A stretch of 27,504 nt of DNA from Lactovum sp047974165 (GCA_047974165.1 JBKECB010000087.1:1-27504); one strand, 5' to 3'; counted from the first letter of the stretch, positions 1 through 8,414 are shown. Numbers and translations are program-made. The notes: generated from the letters alone by a model not told the origin.

Positions 1-400
1 ATCTTTTGCTAATACTTGTACCATCTGGATAGCTGATAGATAAGGTTCTATAGTTGTCATCATAGCTATAAGTTATAACATTCCCATTGGCATCTGTTAT
101 GACTGTCTGCTCTTCACTGTAAACTAGCGTTGAAACATCTCCTATATCATCTATTTGCTTGGTCACACATCCTTTATGATGTAGACATTGTTAACAATAA
201 CTTTTATGTCATTACCATCATACTAAGCAGCAAACCTTTTTCGTTATACTCGTAAGCGATTTTTGTACCCATTGTATCTGTATAACTTATCAAGTAGCCC
301 AAAGCATCATAGTCATAAAAGAGACTCACACCATTTAGCAGTCAATCACACTGATGTAGCCCACTTCATTCATCGTCAAGTTGTAGACAAGACCTGTCAG
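1..400 (-). pseudogene. YD-repeat (Rhs/WapA-like) protein, decayed fragment
   Basis: Read on the minus strand, this stretch encodes tyrosine-aspartate repeats broken into three frames. Piece one (about 400-335) reads LTGLVYN...GYISVID and stops at a TAA. Piece two (335-204) contains SLFYDYDALGYLISYTD and KIAYEYNEKG, then a TAA. Piece three (166 down to the window edge) contains TVITDANGNVITYSYDD and ISYPDGTS. The motif G-x-x-x-x-Y-x-Y-D is the signature of YD repeats, found in large secreted or wall-bound Rhs/WapA-type proteins, often polymorphic toxins. The fragment runs off the left edge, so its full extent and any toxin tip are unseen. The frame changes and stops show it is not expressed as one protein. 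The family call rests on the repeats alone. Confidence 0.75.
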
Positions 401-414
401 CGATATGATTTTTA

Positions 415-1021
415 TCAGCTTCGCGTTGTCGTTAGTTTATCTCTTTCAGCATTAAAATTTACCTCTCGATAATGCCCACCGTAGTCACGAGACAAAGCCT
501 CTATCTGAGAAACATAAGTCTCTAACTTACCTTTTTCTCCTAAGGCAAAGCTGTGGTACAAATGGTCATCTGTATAAGAATAGGCTGCAAAAAGTCGTAG
601 TCATATCCTCCATCTGATATATCCACCCTCACAGTCTTATAGCCATCAAATATCTTTTGATCTGCAAAATTTTCCTGACTTTCAAACATCACACCCTCTT
701 AAATAGCGTGTCCATAGACAATTGTCACATCATCCTGAAATATTTTTGTATTCACACACTCAGTGAAAATTACACCATAATAGGTTACCTAATACTCAAA
801 TCATATGTCGGATGTTGCATAACTAGATGATCAATTTTTGTCTCTACAACTGACAGTCAAGTATAAATATTTGGATTTTCATGAAACTTTACCTCCAATT
901 ATTTTTTTCTATTTACTTCTGTTTTAATACTTCTGTTAAGATAGTCTTGTCCATAGTACAAATCAGAAACTAGTATGATTAAGAAAGCAATAAAGATAAA
1001 TATTTGCTTAATTTTTTCCAA
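415..1021 (-). pseudogene. Class B sortase, inactivated
   Basis: A TTG at 1021 preceded by GGAG opens a frame with a short charged start and a hydrophobic stretch (IFIFIAFLIILVSDLYYG), as in the N-terminal anchor of class B sortases, the membrane transpeptidases that attach proteins to the cell wall. The frame then meets TAA (901-899), TGA (859-857, where NPNIYT-stop-LSVVETKIDH fits the usual NPD-x-x-x-W-x-x-x-x-T-x-I-D-x-P) and TAA (787-785). After a frameshift it continues YYGVIFTECVN...VTIVYGHAI, including the catalytic-histidine YGH motif, a TAA (701-699), then EGVMFES. A second frameshift near 590 leads to AAYSYTDDHLYHSFALGEKG and ends with LTTTRS, where the catalytic TLSTC should be. 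The cysteine segment is missing. At least four stops and two frameshifts make this a clear pseudogene. Confidence 0.82.
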
Positions 1022-1042
1022 TTTTTAACTCCTAATTTCTAT

Positions 1043-1048
1043 ATTATA
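1043..1048 (-). promoter_or_regulatory. Possible -10 box of the sortase pseudogene
   Basis: The minus strand reads TATAAT about 20 bases upstream of the TTG start at 1021, with the GGAG ribosome site between them. No recognisable -35 hexamer lies 16-18 bases further upstream. It may be a relic promoter. The stretch 1049-1150 holds nothing else that I can recognise. Confidence 0.35.
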
Positions 1049-1149
1049 ATCAAAAACGTTTTATCTTTTCTTTTAATTTACCATTTTTTAAATTTAAGTT
1101 AATTTTAAGCTAACCGAATATTCAATTATTTTAAAAATATATAAACTTA

Positions 1150-1186
1150 GGTTTTTTAAAAATAAAAAGCATCATTTTGATGCTTC
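1150..1186 (-). terminator. Intrinsic terminator after aspD
   Basis: On the minus strand an 8-bp stem, AAGCATCA and TGATGCTT (1185-1167) with a three-base loop, is followed by TTTATTTTT. It lies about 20 bases past the aspD stop and closes the rimP-to-aspD transcription unit. Confidence 0.85.
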
Positions 1187-1204
1187 TTATTTTACTTTTT
1201 AATA

Positions 1205-2845
1205 CTAAACTCCAGATTTTTTCTTGTCTTCAAGAAAGTCCAGATGATATTTTTTTAATAAGGATGAAATGGCTTGTCCAATCTTTGTATAATCAGATTT
1301 ATTTAAGTTTGCCAATGAGACTCTAAAGCCTCCTTTAGATGCTGAAAAATCTGTTGCTGGAAGTAAAACAACACCTGCATCATTCGCCAAATCAAAAAGA
1401 GCACTTTCTTGGTTAATATTTTTTTCAACCCACTGTGAAAACTCTTTATCATAAAGCTTTTCAGCGATCTTTTCAATCTCTACAATATCATAATAACCCA
1501 CTGTATTTTCATCTTCTTTAGAAGCCATTCCCATATACTTATAAAGAGATCTCTCACGAGAACGCATCAATCCCTTCATAGAATTTTTATAAATATCTCT
1601 CATATCCATCAGAGAAAATAAACAGAAAAATACCATTTGTACTTGTGCTGGTGTTGCTAAACCAGCCACATGATTGAGCGATACAGTTCGACTGTCAGCA
1701 ACAATACGATCTATAAATTTTAAATATTGAGGATGTGAAGTCACTGAAGCATAACGCTTGTTCAGTTTTTTTCTAATTTCCTTAGGATGATTTTTTAACT
1801 TCTCATCAAAAATATTTTCTTCTGCTGTTGCAATCAAACCTAAACGCCAACCTGTTGCTCCAAAATATTTTGAAAATGAGTAAACTAAGATTGTATTTTT
1901 AGGACAAACTGTAAATATCGATTTAAAATTATCAGCAAAAGTTGCATAGACATCATCTGTCAAGACAATTAAATCAGGACGTTTTTTTATAATTTCTTTT
2001 AAATGCTCCAAGTTTTCATCTGACATTTTTACTGAAGCTGGATTACTTGGATTTACCAAGAAAAAGGCTTTCACCTTAGGATCTAACAGTTGGTCTAAGT
2101 CTTCTGATGAGTACTGCCATTGATTATCTGACTTTGCTTCTGCCTTTACTTGAACAAAACTATATTCTTCTAATTCTGGAATTTCTAAATAAGGAGTAAA
2201 AATTGGCGTTCCCATCGCCACACAATCTCCTTTATTTAATAGATGGTTTTTCTCAAGAGTATTAAAAATATAACTCATCGCTGCAGCACCACCTTCGGTC
2301 GCAAAAAGTTCAAAAGAGCGATCAAAAGGTTGGCCCCCTGTTAATTCTTTTCGGATATATTTTTTTACAATTTTTTCAGAAAGACTCAACATCCGATCTG
2401 GAACAGGATAGTCGCCTCCTAAAATTGCTTTTGTAATCTCATAAATAAACTCTTCTGGATCATAACCCATCTGATCTCGAACATAAGAAATTGCATCTTT
2501 AATAAACTGAGCACCCTCATCTGTTTTATCATATAAAAAATTATCTAAGCGACCTTCTATCCCTTCTTTTTTAGCCAATCCTCCAAGACCAATTCCTAAA
2601 TAAGAAAAACTTCGCTCTGATTCTTTCATTGCGAAGTTTCCCCATTCAAAGAAACCTTTTCTAGGAATTGTCGTCAAGAAGTTGGGATTTCCACGTCCAG
2701 CATCAAGCATCTCTTTACCTTTTGTTGCTCGAGCAGCTTTGAGTAATTCTGCCTGAATCTCTGAAGGACGTGTTTCAATCGCAGCTTTAATTAATTCATC
2801 TTTAAGCTCAAATGGGCTTAACTTTGAACGCTCTTGATCTAACAT
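1205..2845 (-). CDS. aspD: Aspartate 4-decarboxylase (PLP-dependent)
   Basis: Predicted to convert L-aspartate to L-alanine and CO2, a fold-type I PLP enzyme that can also transaminate. Counted from the ATG at 2845 the protein has 546 residues, matching the family (about 530-550). The PLP lysine lies in SFSKYFGATGWRLG (Lys326); other cofactor motifs are LVNPSNPAS (about 263-271) and DDVYATF (about 297-303); the carboxylate-binding arginine is likely in GGFRVSLANL near the C-terminus. A TTG at 2857 would add four residues but it overlaps the GGAG ribosome site, so ATG 2845 is chosen. The gene begins 20 bases after rbfA with no terminator between, so it should be the last gene of the translation operon. 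In Tetragenococcus aspD pairs with the aspartate:alanine antiporter aspT, giving a proton-motive cycle; no aspT is in this window. Confidence 0.92.
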   Translation of the reverse strand: MLDQERSKLSPFELKDELIKAAIETRPSEIQAELLKAARATKGKEMLDAGRGNPNFLTTIPRKGFFEWGNFAMKESERSFSYLGIGLGGLAKKEGIEGRLDNFLYDKTDEGAQFIKDAISYVRDQMGYDPEEFIYEITKAILGGDYPVPDRMLSLSEKIVKKYIRKELTGGQPFDRSFELFATEGGAAAMSYIFNTLEKNHLLNKGDCVAMGTPIFTPYLEIPELEEYSFVQVKAEAKSDNQWQYSSEDLDQLLDPKVKAFFLVNPSNPASVKMSDENLEHLKEIIKKRPDLIVLTDDVYATFADNFKSIFTVCPKNTILVYSFSKYFGATGWRLGLIATAEENIFDEKLKNHPKEIRKKLNKRYASVTSHPQYLKFIDRIVADSRTVSLNHVAGLATPAQVQMVFFCLFSLMDMRDIYKNSMKGLMRSRERSLYKYMGMASKEDENTVGYYDIVEIEKIAEKLYDKEFSQWVEKNINQESALFDLANDAGVVLLPATDFSASKGGFRVSLANLNKSDYTKIGQAISSLLKKYHLDFLEDKKKSGV

Positions 2846-2865
2846 TTTTATCTCCAAACTATTTT

Positions 2866-3210
2866 TTATAAGTTTAAATTTCTTAAAAGTTCATCTATTT
2901 TATTACCATAAGCAACTGACTCATCTTTTTTAAAGAAGAGTTCCGGAACTTTATACATCGTCATACGATGAGCAAGTTCACGCCGCATTAAACCTTTTGC
3001 CTTTTCCAAGCCTTTCTCTGCTTTTTGAGCATCACTGGCTAGATCTGACAAAATAGAGTAATAAATTGTTGCCTGACTTAAGTCACCTGTTACTTGAACG
3101 TCCATTACATTTACTTGAGTTACACGTGGATCAGCCACCTCATCACGTAAAATCTTACTAATTTCACGTTGAATCTCTACTGCTACACGTTCTGAGCGCT
3201 GATTGGCCAT
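2866..3210 (-). CDS. rbfA: 30S ribosome-binding factor A
   Basis: RbfA is a small KH-type protein that binds immature 30S subunits and helps 16S rRNA 5'-end maturation, especially in the cold. The 114-residue length is typical. The N-terminal MANQRSERVAVEIQREISKI, the segment RDEVADPRV and the C-terminal YKVPELFF region (canonical HxPEL-F) mark the family. It starts with ATG after AAAGGAGA and follows infB by nine bases, the usual infB-rbfA order. Confidence is high. Confidence 0.96.
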   Translation of the reverse strand: MANQRSERVAVEIQREISKILRDEVADPRVTQVNVMDVQVTGDLSQATIYYSILSDLASDAQKAEKGLEKAKGLMRRELAHRMTMYKVPELFFKKDESVAYGNKIDELLRNLNL

Positions 3211-3219
3211 AGTTCTCCT

Positions 3220-5913
3220 TTAATTACGTTTAATTTCAACCTTCTTATAAACTTCAAAGGTATCATCAATCTCAATATCATTAAATTCTTCAATCATGAG
3301 TCCACCTTCCTGAGCATTTCCTACTTCTTTCACATCATCTTTAAAATGCTTCAATGATGCAATCGGTCCATCATGTAAGACAACTCCTGCACGAATAACA
3401 CGAACAGAGGCATCACGCTGAACTTTTCCACGTGTTACTAAGAAACCAGCAATTGTTCCAACTTTAGCCACTGTAAAGATTTCACGAACCATTGCTTCAC
3501 CCACAATTTCCTCTTTATATTCTGGGTCAAGAAGGCCTTTCATAGCTGTCTCTACCTCATCAATCACATTATAAATAATGCTATGAAGACGAATGTCTAC
3601 CTCTTCACGCTCAGCAACATCACGTGCATCTGGTGTCGGACGGACATTAAATCCAATAACGATTGCATTTGATGCCGTTGCCAAAGAAATATCTGATTCT
3701 GTAATTGCGCCAACTGCTGAATGAACAATCTCAACCTTAACACCCTCTACTGTAATCTTATGAAGGCTAGCAGCAAGAGCTTCCGCAGAACCTTGAACAT
3801 CTGCTTTTATAATAATATTAACTGTTTTTAATTGACCTTCTTTTAAAGTATCAAAGAGATTTTCAACAGATACACGACGTGTATTTTGACGTTGAATCAG
3901 CTGTGCACGTTTAAAGCGTTCTTCACCTGCACTACGTGCTGACTTCTCATCTTCAAAGACTGCAAAATGATCTCCAGCTTGAGGCACATCATTAAGACCC
4001 GTAATCTCCACTGCCGAAGAAGGATCTGCTACTTTTTCACGTCGTCCATAGTCATTTACCATTGAACGGACACGACCAAAGGTATTTCCCACAACAATAG
4101 GATCTTGTATACGTAAAGTTCCTTGTTGGACCAACACAGTTGCAATTGCACCCTTTCCTTTATCCAGACGTGCTTCAATAACTGTACCAATTGCTCGAAC
4201 TGTTGGATCAGCCTTTAATTCTTGCATTTCAGCCACAAGAAGAACAGTTTCTAATAAACTATCAATATTTTTATCAAACTTAGCTGAAATTTCTACAAAC
4301 TCTGAATCTCCGCCCCAAGCAGTTGATAAGATATTATGTTCTGCCAATTCATTAATAACTTTTTGAGGATTTGCTCCTTGCTTATCAATCTTATTGATTG
4401 CTACAATTACAGGAACGCCTGCAGCTTTAGAGTGATTAATAGCTTCAACTGTTTGTGGCATTACTCCATCATCAGCAGCAACTACAAGGATTGTAATATC
4501 TGTTACTGAAGCACCACGCGCACGCATGCTTGTAAAGGCTTCATGTCCTGGCGTATCTAAGAAAGTAATCTTTTTACCCTCAACATCAATCTGATAAGCT
4601 CCAATATGCTGAGTGATTCCACCAGCTTCGCCTTCGACAATATTTGCACGTGAGGCACGTAAATGGTCAAGCAAGGTTGTTTTTCCATGATCAACGTGTC
4701 CCATAATTGTGACAACAGGTGGACGAGTCGTCATTTCTTCTTCACTTAAATAACCCTCTTCCACAAATAAACGTTCGATATCTGACTTATCTTCTGTAAT
4801 TTTCTTCTCAGGAGTAATTCCATAATCCATTAAGAGGAGCTCAATCGTATCTTCATCTAAGGATTGATTTTGAGTCGCCATAATCCCCATCATAAATAAA
4901 CGTTTTACGATTTCAGCTGTTTCACGGTGAATACGTTTTGCAATTTCAGCAATTGTCATCCCTTCGCTATATTCTAACTTTTCTGGTAACTCAATAAACT
5001 TACGCTCTGTAGTAGGGATTGGTTGATTTTTTCCACGCTTACGCCCTGCATTCCAGTTTGAATTCCTTGCATTACGTACTTGATTACGATTATCATTTAC
5101 TCGAAGTGGTCCTCCACCAAAACGGTTATTATCTCTTGTTTCAGTACGGTTATTATCTTTATTCTTATTATTTTTACGATTGCCACGGTTATTTCGTGCA
5201 TCTATTGAAGGAGCAAACTCTGTTTTTTGAACTTTATTTACCTGCCCTTGTTGATTTTGCTTATTTTGAAATGAACGTTGTCCTTGGCTCGAACGCACTG
5301 ACTTTCCAGAATTTTGTGCTGATTTTACTGTACTTGCCTCTTTTTTCAATCGATCTTTTAATGGACGCTCTGAAAACTTAGGTTGCTCTTCCGCACGCTT
5401 TACAACTTTTATATTAATTTTAGGACGATTAGATTTTATTTTATTTTCTGATTTAACTTTCGTGTTATTTTTTTCCTCTTCTTTTACTTTATTACTCTCA
5501 ACTTTTTTTAGAGACTTTTCTGACAAAGTCTCCTCCTTCTTTTCTTCTACTTTAACAACAGATACTTTAGTTTCTACTTTTTCTTCTATCTTTTCAACCT
5601 TATTCTCTACAGAATTTTTATTGGCACGAGCCAAGATAGCAGGGTCAATCACAACCGTTTTTCCTTGAAATGTTAAAGGCTTATCTAAATCTTCCTGCTT
5701 TTTAGAAACTTTTTTTTCTTTCCCTTCAGAAGGCACTTCCGTCTTTTCTTTAAAGCTCTTCATTGATTTTATAAGTATTTCAGCTTCCTTTTCCACTAAA
5801 GAACTTGAGTGTGCTGTCACTTCAAATCCTAATTCCTTTGCTTTCATTACTAAATCTTTATTGCTAAAGCCTGTTTCCTTTGCGATTTCATTTATTCGTT
5901 TTTTTTCAGACAT
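3220..5913 (-). CDS. infB: Translation initiation factor IF-2
   Basis: GTPase that brings fMet-tRNA to the 30S subunit and promotes subunit joining. The 897 residues comprise an N-terminal IF2_N domain (about 1-50), a long low-complexity linker, a second IF2_N domain (about 315-370), the G domain and the C-terminal beta-barrel and tRNA-binding domains. GTPase motifs are visible: G1 GHVDHGKT (405-412), G3 DTPGH (453-457), G4 NKID (507-510). The linker changes character: Lys/Glu/Val-rich at about 100-160, then Asn/Arg/Gln/Gly-rich at about 195-300. ATG follows AAAGGA with suitable spacing. The many A-rich linker codons create false open frames on the other strand, which are not reported. Confidence 0.98.
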   Translation of the reverse strand: MSEKKRINEIAKETGFSNKDLVMKAKELGFEVTAHSSSLVEKEAEILIKSMKSFKEKTEVPSEGKEKKVSKKQEDLDKPLTFQGKTVVIDPAILARANKNSVENKVEKIEEKVETKVSVVKVEEKKEETLSEKSLKKVESNKVKEEEKNNTKVKSENKIKSNRPKINIKVVKRAEEQPKFSERPLKDRLKKEASTVKSAQNSGKSVRSSQGQRSFQNKQNQQGQVNKVQKTEFAPSIDARNNRGNRKNNKNKDNNRTETRDNNRFGGGPLRVNDNRNQVRNARNSNWNAGRKRGKNQPIPTTERKFIELPEKLEYSEGMTIAEIAKRIHRETAEIVKRLFMMGIMATQNQSLDEDTIELLLMDYGITPEKKITEDKSDIERLFVEEGYLSEEEMTTRPPVVTIMGHVDHGKTTLLDHLRASRANIVEGEAGGITQHIGAYQIDVEGKKITFLDTPGHEAFTSMRARGASVTDITILVVAADDGVMPQTVEAINHSKAAGVPVIVAINKIDKQGANPQKVINELAEHNILSTAWGGDSEFVEISAKFDKNIDSLLETVLLVAEMQELKADPTVRAIGTVIEARLDKGKGAIATVLVQQGTLRIQDPIVVGNTFGRVRSMVNDYGRREKVADPSSAVEITGLNDVPQAGDHFAVFEDEKSARSAGEERFKRAQLIQRQNTRRVSVENLFDTLKEGQLKTVNIIIKADVQGSAEALAASLHKITVEGVKVEIVHSAVGAITESDISLATASNAIVIGFNVRPTPDARDVAEREEVDIRLHSIIYNVIDEVETAMKGLLDPEYKEEIVGEAMVREIFTVAKVGTIAGFLVTRGKVQRDASVRVIRAGVVLHDGPIASLKHFKDDVKEVGNAQEGGLMIEEFNDIEIDDTFEVYKKVEIKRN

Positions 5914-5935
5914 TATTTAAGTCCTTTCATATTTA

Positions 5936-6235
5936 TTATTGCATCAGTAAATTCTCCATCTTCTTTGCGAATCCTTCATCTAGTATTGCAATGACTTTTC
6001 GGTTAGAGCCTATTGCTTTAGACAATTCTTCTTGATTATATCTTTGTGAAGTTTTAATGTGATAACTATTTGTTTTGTCAGTAATTTTTTTTGTTAGATT
6101 ATCCGAAGCATCATTAGCTAAAAACACAAGTTTTGCAGTTGATCTTTGAATTGACTTTACAACCAATTCCTCACCTGTAACTATTTTTCCAGCACGCTTC
6201 GCAAGCCCTATCATATTTAATATTTTATTCATCAT
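5936..6235 (-). CDS. ylxQ: YlxQ, L7Ae-family RNA-binding protein
   Basis: A 99-residue protein of the ribosomal L7Ae/L30e/S12e/Gadd45 fold. The start NKILNMIGLAKRAGKIVTGE and the segment AKLVFLANDASDN match the nusA-operon member YlxQ, an RNA-binding protein whose targets are not well defined. It overlaps the end of ylxR by 11 bases (ATGATGAATAA), implying translational coupling, and lies 22 bases before infB. Either of two adjacent ATG codons may be used. Confidence 0.92.
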   Translation of the reverse strand: MMNKILNMIGLAKRAGKIVTGEELVVKSIQRSTAKLVFLANDASDNLTKKITDKTNSYHIKTSQRYNQEELSKAIGSNRKVIAILDEGFAKKMENLLMQ

Positions 6236-6554
6236 CTGAGATCATATCTGCCTGATAAACTTTTCCTAATAACTCTTTACGTTTCACTTGATAAGTTACA
6301 TAGTCAATTAATTCATCATAAAAGCTCGAGGGAATTTCTGCTGAAAAAGCACGGTTAAAAATTTTCTTTTCTTTTGCTAAATTAGCCTCTTCAATACTTA
6401 AGGCAATATAAGCACCTCGTCCATGAGCTTTTCCAATAGAATCAATCGAGATTTCTCCTTCCTTATTATAAACAATTCTCAAAAGTTCTTTTTTGGGAAA
6501 TTTTTGATGTGAAGCAAGTGATGTACGTAATGGTATTTTTTTTTGTTTCACCAT
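6225..6554 (-). CDS. rnpM: YlxR / RnpM, RNase P modulator (DUF448)
   Basis: DUF448 protein of the nusA operon, shown in Bacillus to bind RNase P RNA and modulate its activity. Family marks are KIPLRTSLASHQKFPKKELLRIV, read here as KIPLRTSLASHQ then KFPKKELLRIV, and GRGAYIA. The position usually occupied by cysteine in the RxC motif is serine (RTSLAS). I place the start at ATG 6554 (MVKQKK, 109 residues), one base after the nusA stop, as expected for coupled translation. An upstream TTG at 6587 would extend it by 11 residues inside nusA but gives non-conserved sequence. The 3' end overlaps ylxQ. Confidence 0.9.
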   Translation of the reverse strand: MVKQKKIPLRTSLASHQKFPKKELLRIVYNKEGEISIDSIGKAHGRGAYIALSIEEANLAKEKKIFNRAFSAEIPSSFYDELIDYVTYQVKRKELLGKVYQADMISDDE

Positions 6555-6555
6555 A

Positions 6556-7785
6556 CTACTCGTCTTCATCCCCCTCATATTCTTCAATATTTTCAGGAAG
6601 TACCATATCCCCTAATAATTCCTCAAGTCCCACTTGATCTTCTGAAGTTACTTGATCTACTATTTCAAGCTCTGTTTCCACTTCATTATCTAACTCTTCA
6701 TTAGGACTTTCAAGAAGATCTTCTAACTCTGATTCATCAAATTCGCTCTCTTTTTTGATATCAATCTTACAATGAGCAACTTGAGCAGCCAAGCGAACAT
6801 TTTGTCCTTTTCTACCAATTGCAAGTGTTAATTGATCATCAGGAACAACTGCAAGAGCTGAACCATCTTCAAATATATAAACAGCATTTACTTGAGCAGG
6901 CTTTAAAACATTTCGAACCAAAGTCCCTCGATCACTCGACCACTCAATAATATCCATATTTTCTCCATGAAGACTATTGATAATAGGTTGAACATTACTT
7001 CCTTTACGTCCAACCATCGTCCCAATTGCATCTACCTTCTCATTATGTGAACGAACCACAATTTTTGCACGATCACCTGCTTCTCGAGCAATAGACATAA
7101 TTTCAACAGTGCCATCAAATACTTCAGGTACTTCTTTTTCAAACATTCGTTTAAGCATTTCAGGAACTGTACGACTTACAAATACTCGTGGTCCTTTTGC
7201 AGACATCTTTACTTCTGTTACAAAAACTGTAATACGATCACCAATGTGGTAATTTTCTTTAAAGATTTGATCTTTACGTAAAAGCATTGCATCTAAACGA
7301 CCTAACTTAATATAAATTGCTCGTTCATCAAATCGGTCAACAAAGCCAGAAATCATCTCTCCTTCATACTTTTTATACTCTTCGAGGATATCTTTTTGTT
7401 CTTCTTCTTTTAACTTACGTAAAATATTTTGCTTTGCAACTCCCATTGAGCTACGTGCAAAGTCTTTAATCTCCTCTTGGAAGCGAATCTTATCGCCCAC
7501 TTCATAATGCTCGTCTATTTCATGACGTGCTTTTTCTAAAGAGATTTCTAAGCGTGAATCAAAAACGTCCTCAACAACCTCACGAATAGAGTAGATAGAA
7601 AATACTTTTTGCTCTTTGTTATACACAACCTCTACATTTTGAGCTTGACCGTATTCTTTTTTATAAGCAGCAATAATTCCTTCTTTTAAAGCTTCAATAA
7701 TAATCTCTACTTTTACACCTTTTACTCCTTCAATTTCTGAAAGAAGTTGGGTAACCGATTTTTCATCTTGTTTCTTTTTTACCAT
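6556..7785 (-). CDS. nusA: Transcription termination/antitermination factor NusA
   Basis: Binds RNA polymerase and nascent RNA to influence pausing, termination and antitermination. The 409 residues show the polymerase-binding N-terminal domain (about 1-135, with EIIIEALKEGIIAAYKKEYG), the S1 domain (about 141-205) and two KH domains with GRKGSN (259-264) and GRKGQN (324-329). A strongly acidic tail (about 346-409) follows; Gram-positive NusA lacks the proteobacterial acidic repeats, so this tail is lineage-specific. The Shine-Dalgarno site is weak (AAGAG), and a small hairpin lies just upstream at 7799-7814, so expression may depend on coupling to rimP. Confidence 0.97.
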   Translation of the reverse strand: MVKKKQDEKSVTQLLSEIEGVKGVKVEIIIEALKEGIIAAYKKEYGQAQNVEVVYNKEQKVFSIYSIREVVEDVFDSRLEISLEKARHEIDEHYEVGDKIRFQEEIKDFARSSMGVAKQNILRKLKEEEQKDILEEYKKYEGEMISGFVDRFDERAIYIKLGRLDAMLLRKDQIFKENYHIGDRITVFVTEVKMSAKGPRVFVSRTVPEMLKRMFEKEVPEVFDGTVEIMSIAREAGDRAKIVVRSHNEKVDAIGTMVGRKGSNVQPIINSLHGENMDIIEWSSDRGTLVRNVLKPAQVNAVYIFEDGSALAVVPDDQLTLAIGRKGQNVRLAAQVAHCKIDIKKESEFDESELEDLLESPNEELDNEVETELEIVDQVTSEDQVGLEELLGDMVLPENIEEYEGDEDE

Positions 7786-7798
7786 AACTACTCTTACT

Positions 7799-7814
7799 AG
7801 CCTTTCAAAAGACT
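7799..7814 (-). other. Intercistronic hairpin upstream of nusA
   Basis: The rimP-nusA gap (7786-7827) contains a short stem, AGTCTT and AAGGCT around TTGA, ending 13 bases before the nusA ATG. It sequesters an AAAGG run and has no U-tract, so it is not a terminator. It might be an RNA processing site or influence translation of nusA; no function is shown. Confidence 0.4.
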
Positions 7815-7827
7815 ATTTCCTTTCTTT

Positions 7828-8304
7828 TTAAAATTTTACTATCGTTTGTGCTTTTGCAACAGCAGATAAAGGGATATCTATTTCCTTACTTCTTCCCTTA
7901 ATATTAATACTTAAGGTCAAGTATTCATCAGAAAATTTAACTAGATCTCCTAGATACTCCTTTTGTCCCTCTTGTTTTTGATAAAGACGAACATACACAT
8001 ATTCACCAATTACCTTTTCATAATCTGAAGCTTTCTTTAGGGGACGCTCTGCTCCAACCGAAGACACAATAAGCATATAACCTTCTTTTGGGAAAGGGTC
8101 GGGTTTAATCATATCTAATAAGGGGGAAATAAATTCTGACAATTCTGCTGTCTCATCAATCGTAAGATCTTCATTTTCCTTTTCTATTAATAATGTCAAT
8201 GTAAAATCTGCAGCTATTTTTTCCCATTCAACATCTACCAATTCAAATCCTGTCGGGAGTTTTGGAAGAATAAAATCTTCTATTATTTTTGGAATTTCTG
8301 ACAT
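7828..8304 (-). CDS. rimP: Ribosome maturation factor RimP
   Basis: RimP acts in 30S assembly. The 158 residues match the family. The N-terminal domain includes GFELVDVEWEK (residues 19-29), then DPFPKEGYMLIVSSVGAERPL, a variant of the usual Y-x-L-E-V-S-S-P-G-x-x-R-P-L, and a C-terminal SH3-like domain follows. ATG comes after AAAGGAGC. It is the first gene of the nusA-infB operon, downstream of a strong promoter and a leader hairpin. Confidence 0.94.
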   Translation of the reverse strand: MSEIPKIIEDFILPKLPTGFELVDVEWEKIAADFTLTLLIEKENEDLTIDETAELSEFISPLLDMIKPDPFPKEGYMLIVSSVGAERPLKKASDYEKVIGEYVYVRLYQKQEGQKEYLGDLVKFSDEYLTLSINIKGRSKEIDIPLSAVAKAQTIVKF

Positions 8305-8327
8305 CTTAGCTCCTTTACCATTCTAAA

Positions 8328-8369
8328 ACATGATAAGAAGCGCCCAAAGGGACGCCTCTTATCTCATGT
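8328..8369 (-). promoter_or_regulatory. Leader hairpin of the rimP operon
   Basis: The leader RNA of about 74 bases folds into a long imperfect hairpin: ACAT with AUGU, GAUAAGA with UCUUAUC, and an inner GC-rich stem (GCG with CGC, CCC with GGG, loop UUU). A two-base bulge and a one-base bulge interrupt it. It is followed by UUUUAG, a poor U-tract, so it could be a weak attenuator or a protein/RNA binding site controlling the operon. Autoregulated leaders upstream of rimP-nusA are known in other bacteria; this one is not assigned to a family here. Confidence 0.65.
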
Positions 8370-8384
8370 TCTATTCCTAAAAAG

Positions 8385-8413
8385 AGTATAACAAAAAGAA
8401 AATATTTTGTCAA
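8385..8413 (-). promoter_or_regulatory. Sigma-A promoter of rimP-nusA-infB-aspD operon
   Basis: TTGACA (8413-8408) and TATACT (8390-8385) are separated by exactly 17 bases on the minus strand. The -35 box is consensus and the -10 differs at one base. Initiation is expected near 8378. The promoter sits right at the stop codon of the preceding small gene. Confidence 0.9.
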
Positions 8414-8414
8414 A

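Noticed and set aside
263..472. Plus-strand 69-codon frame
   Set aside because: It is antisense to the sortase/YD-repeat remains, has no ribosome site, and its protein is low-quality, so it is a chance frame.
1022..1204. Possible extra gene between sortase remains and aspD
   Set aside because: Only a weak -10 and the aspD terminator are visible; no open frame with a ribosome site.
5019..5668. Plus-strand frames opposite infB
   Set aside because: They are shadows of the low-complexity linker (Tyr/Phe/Ser-rich products) with no start signals.
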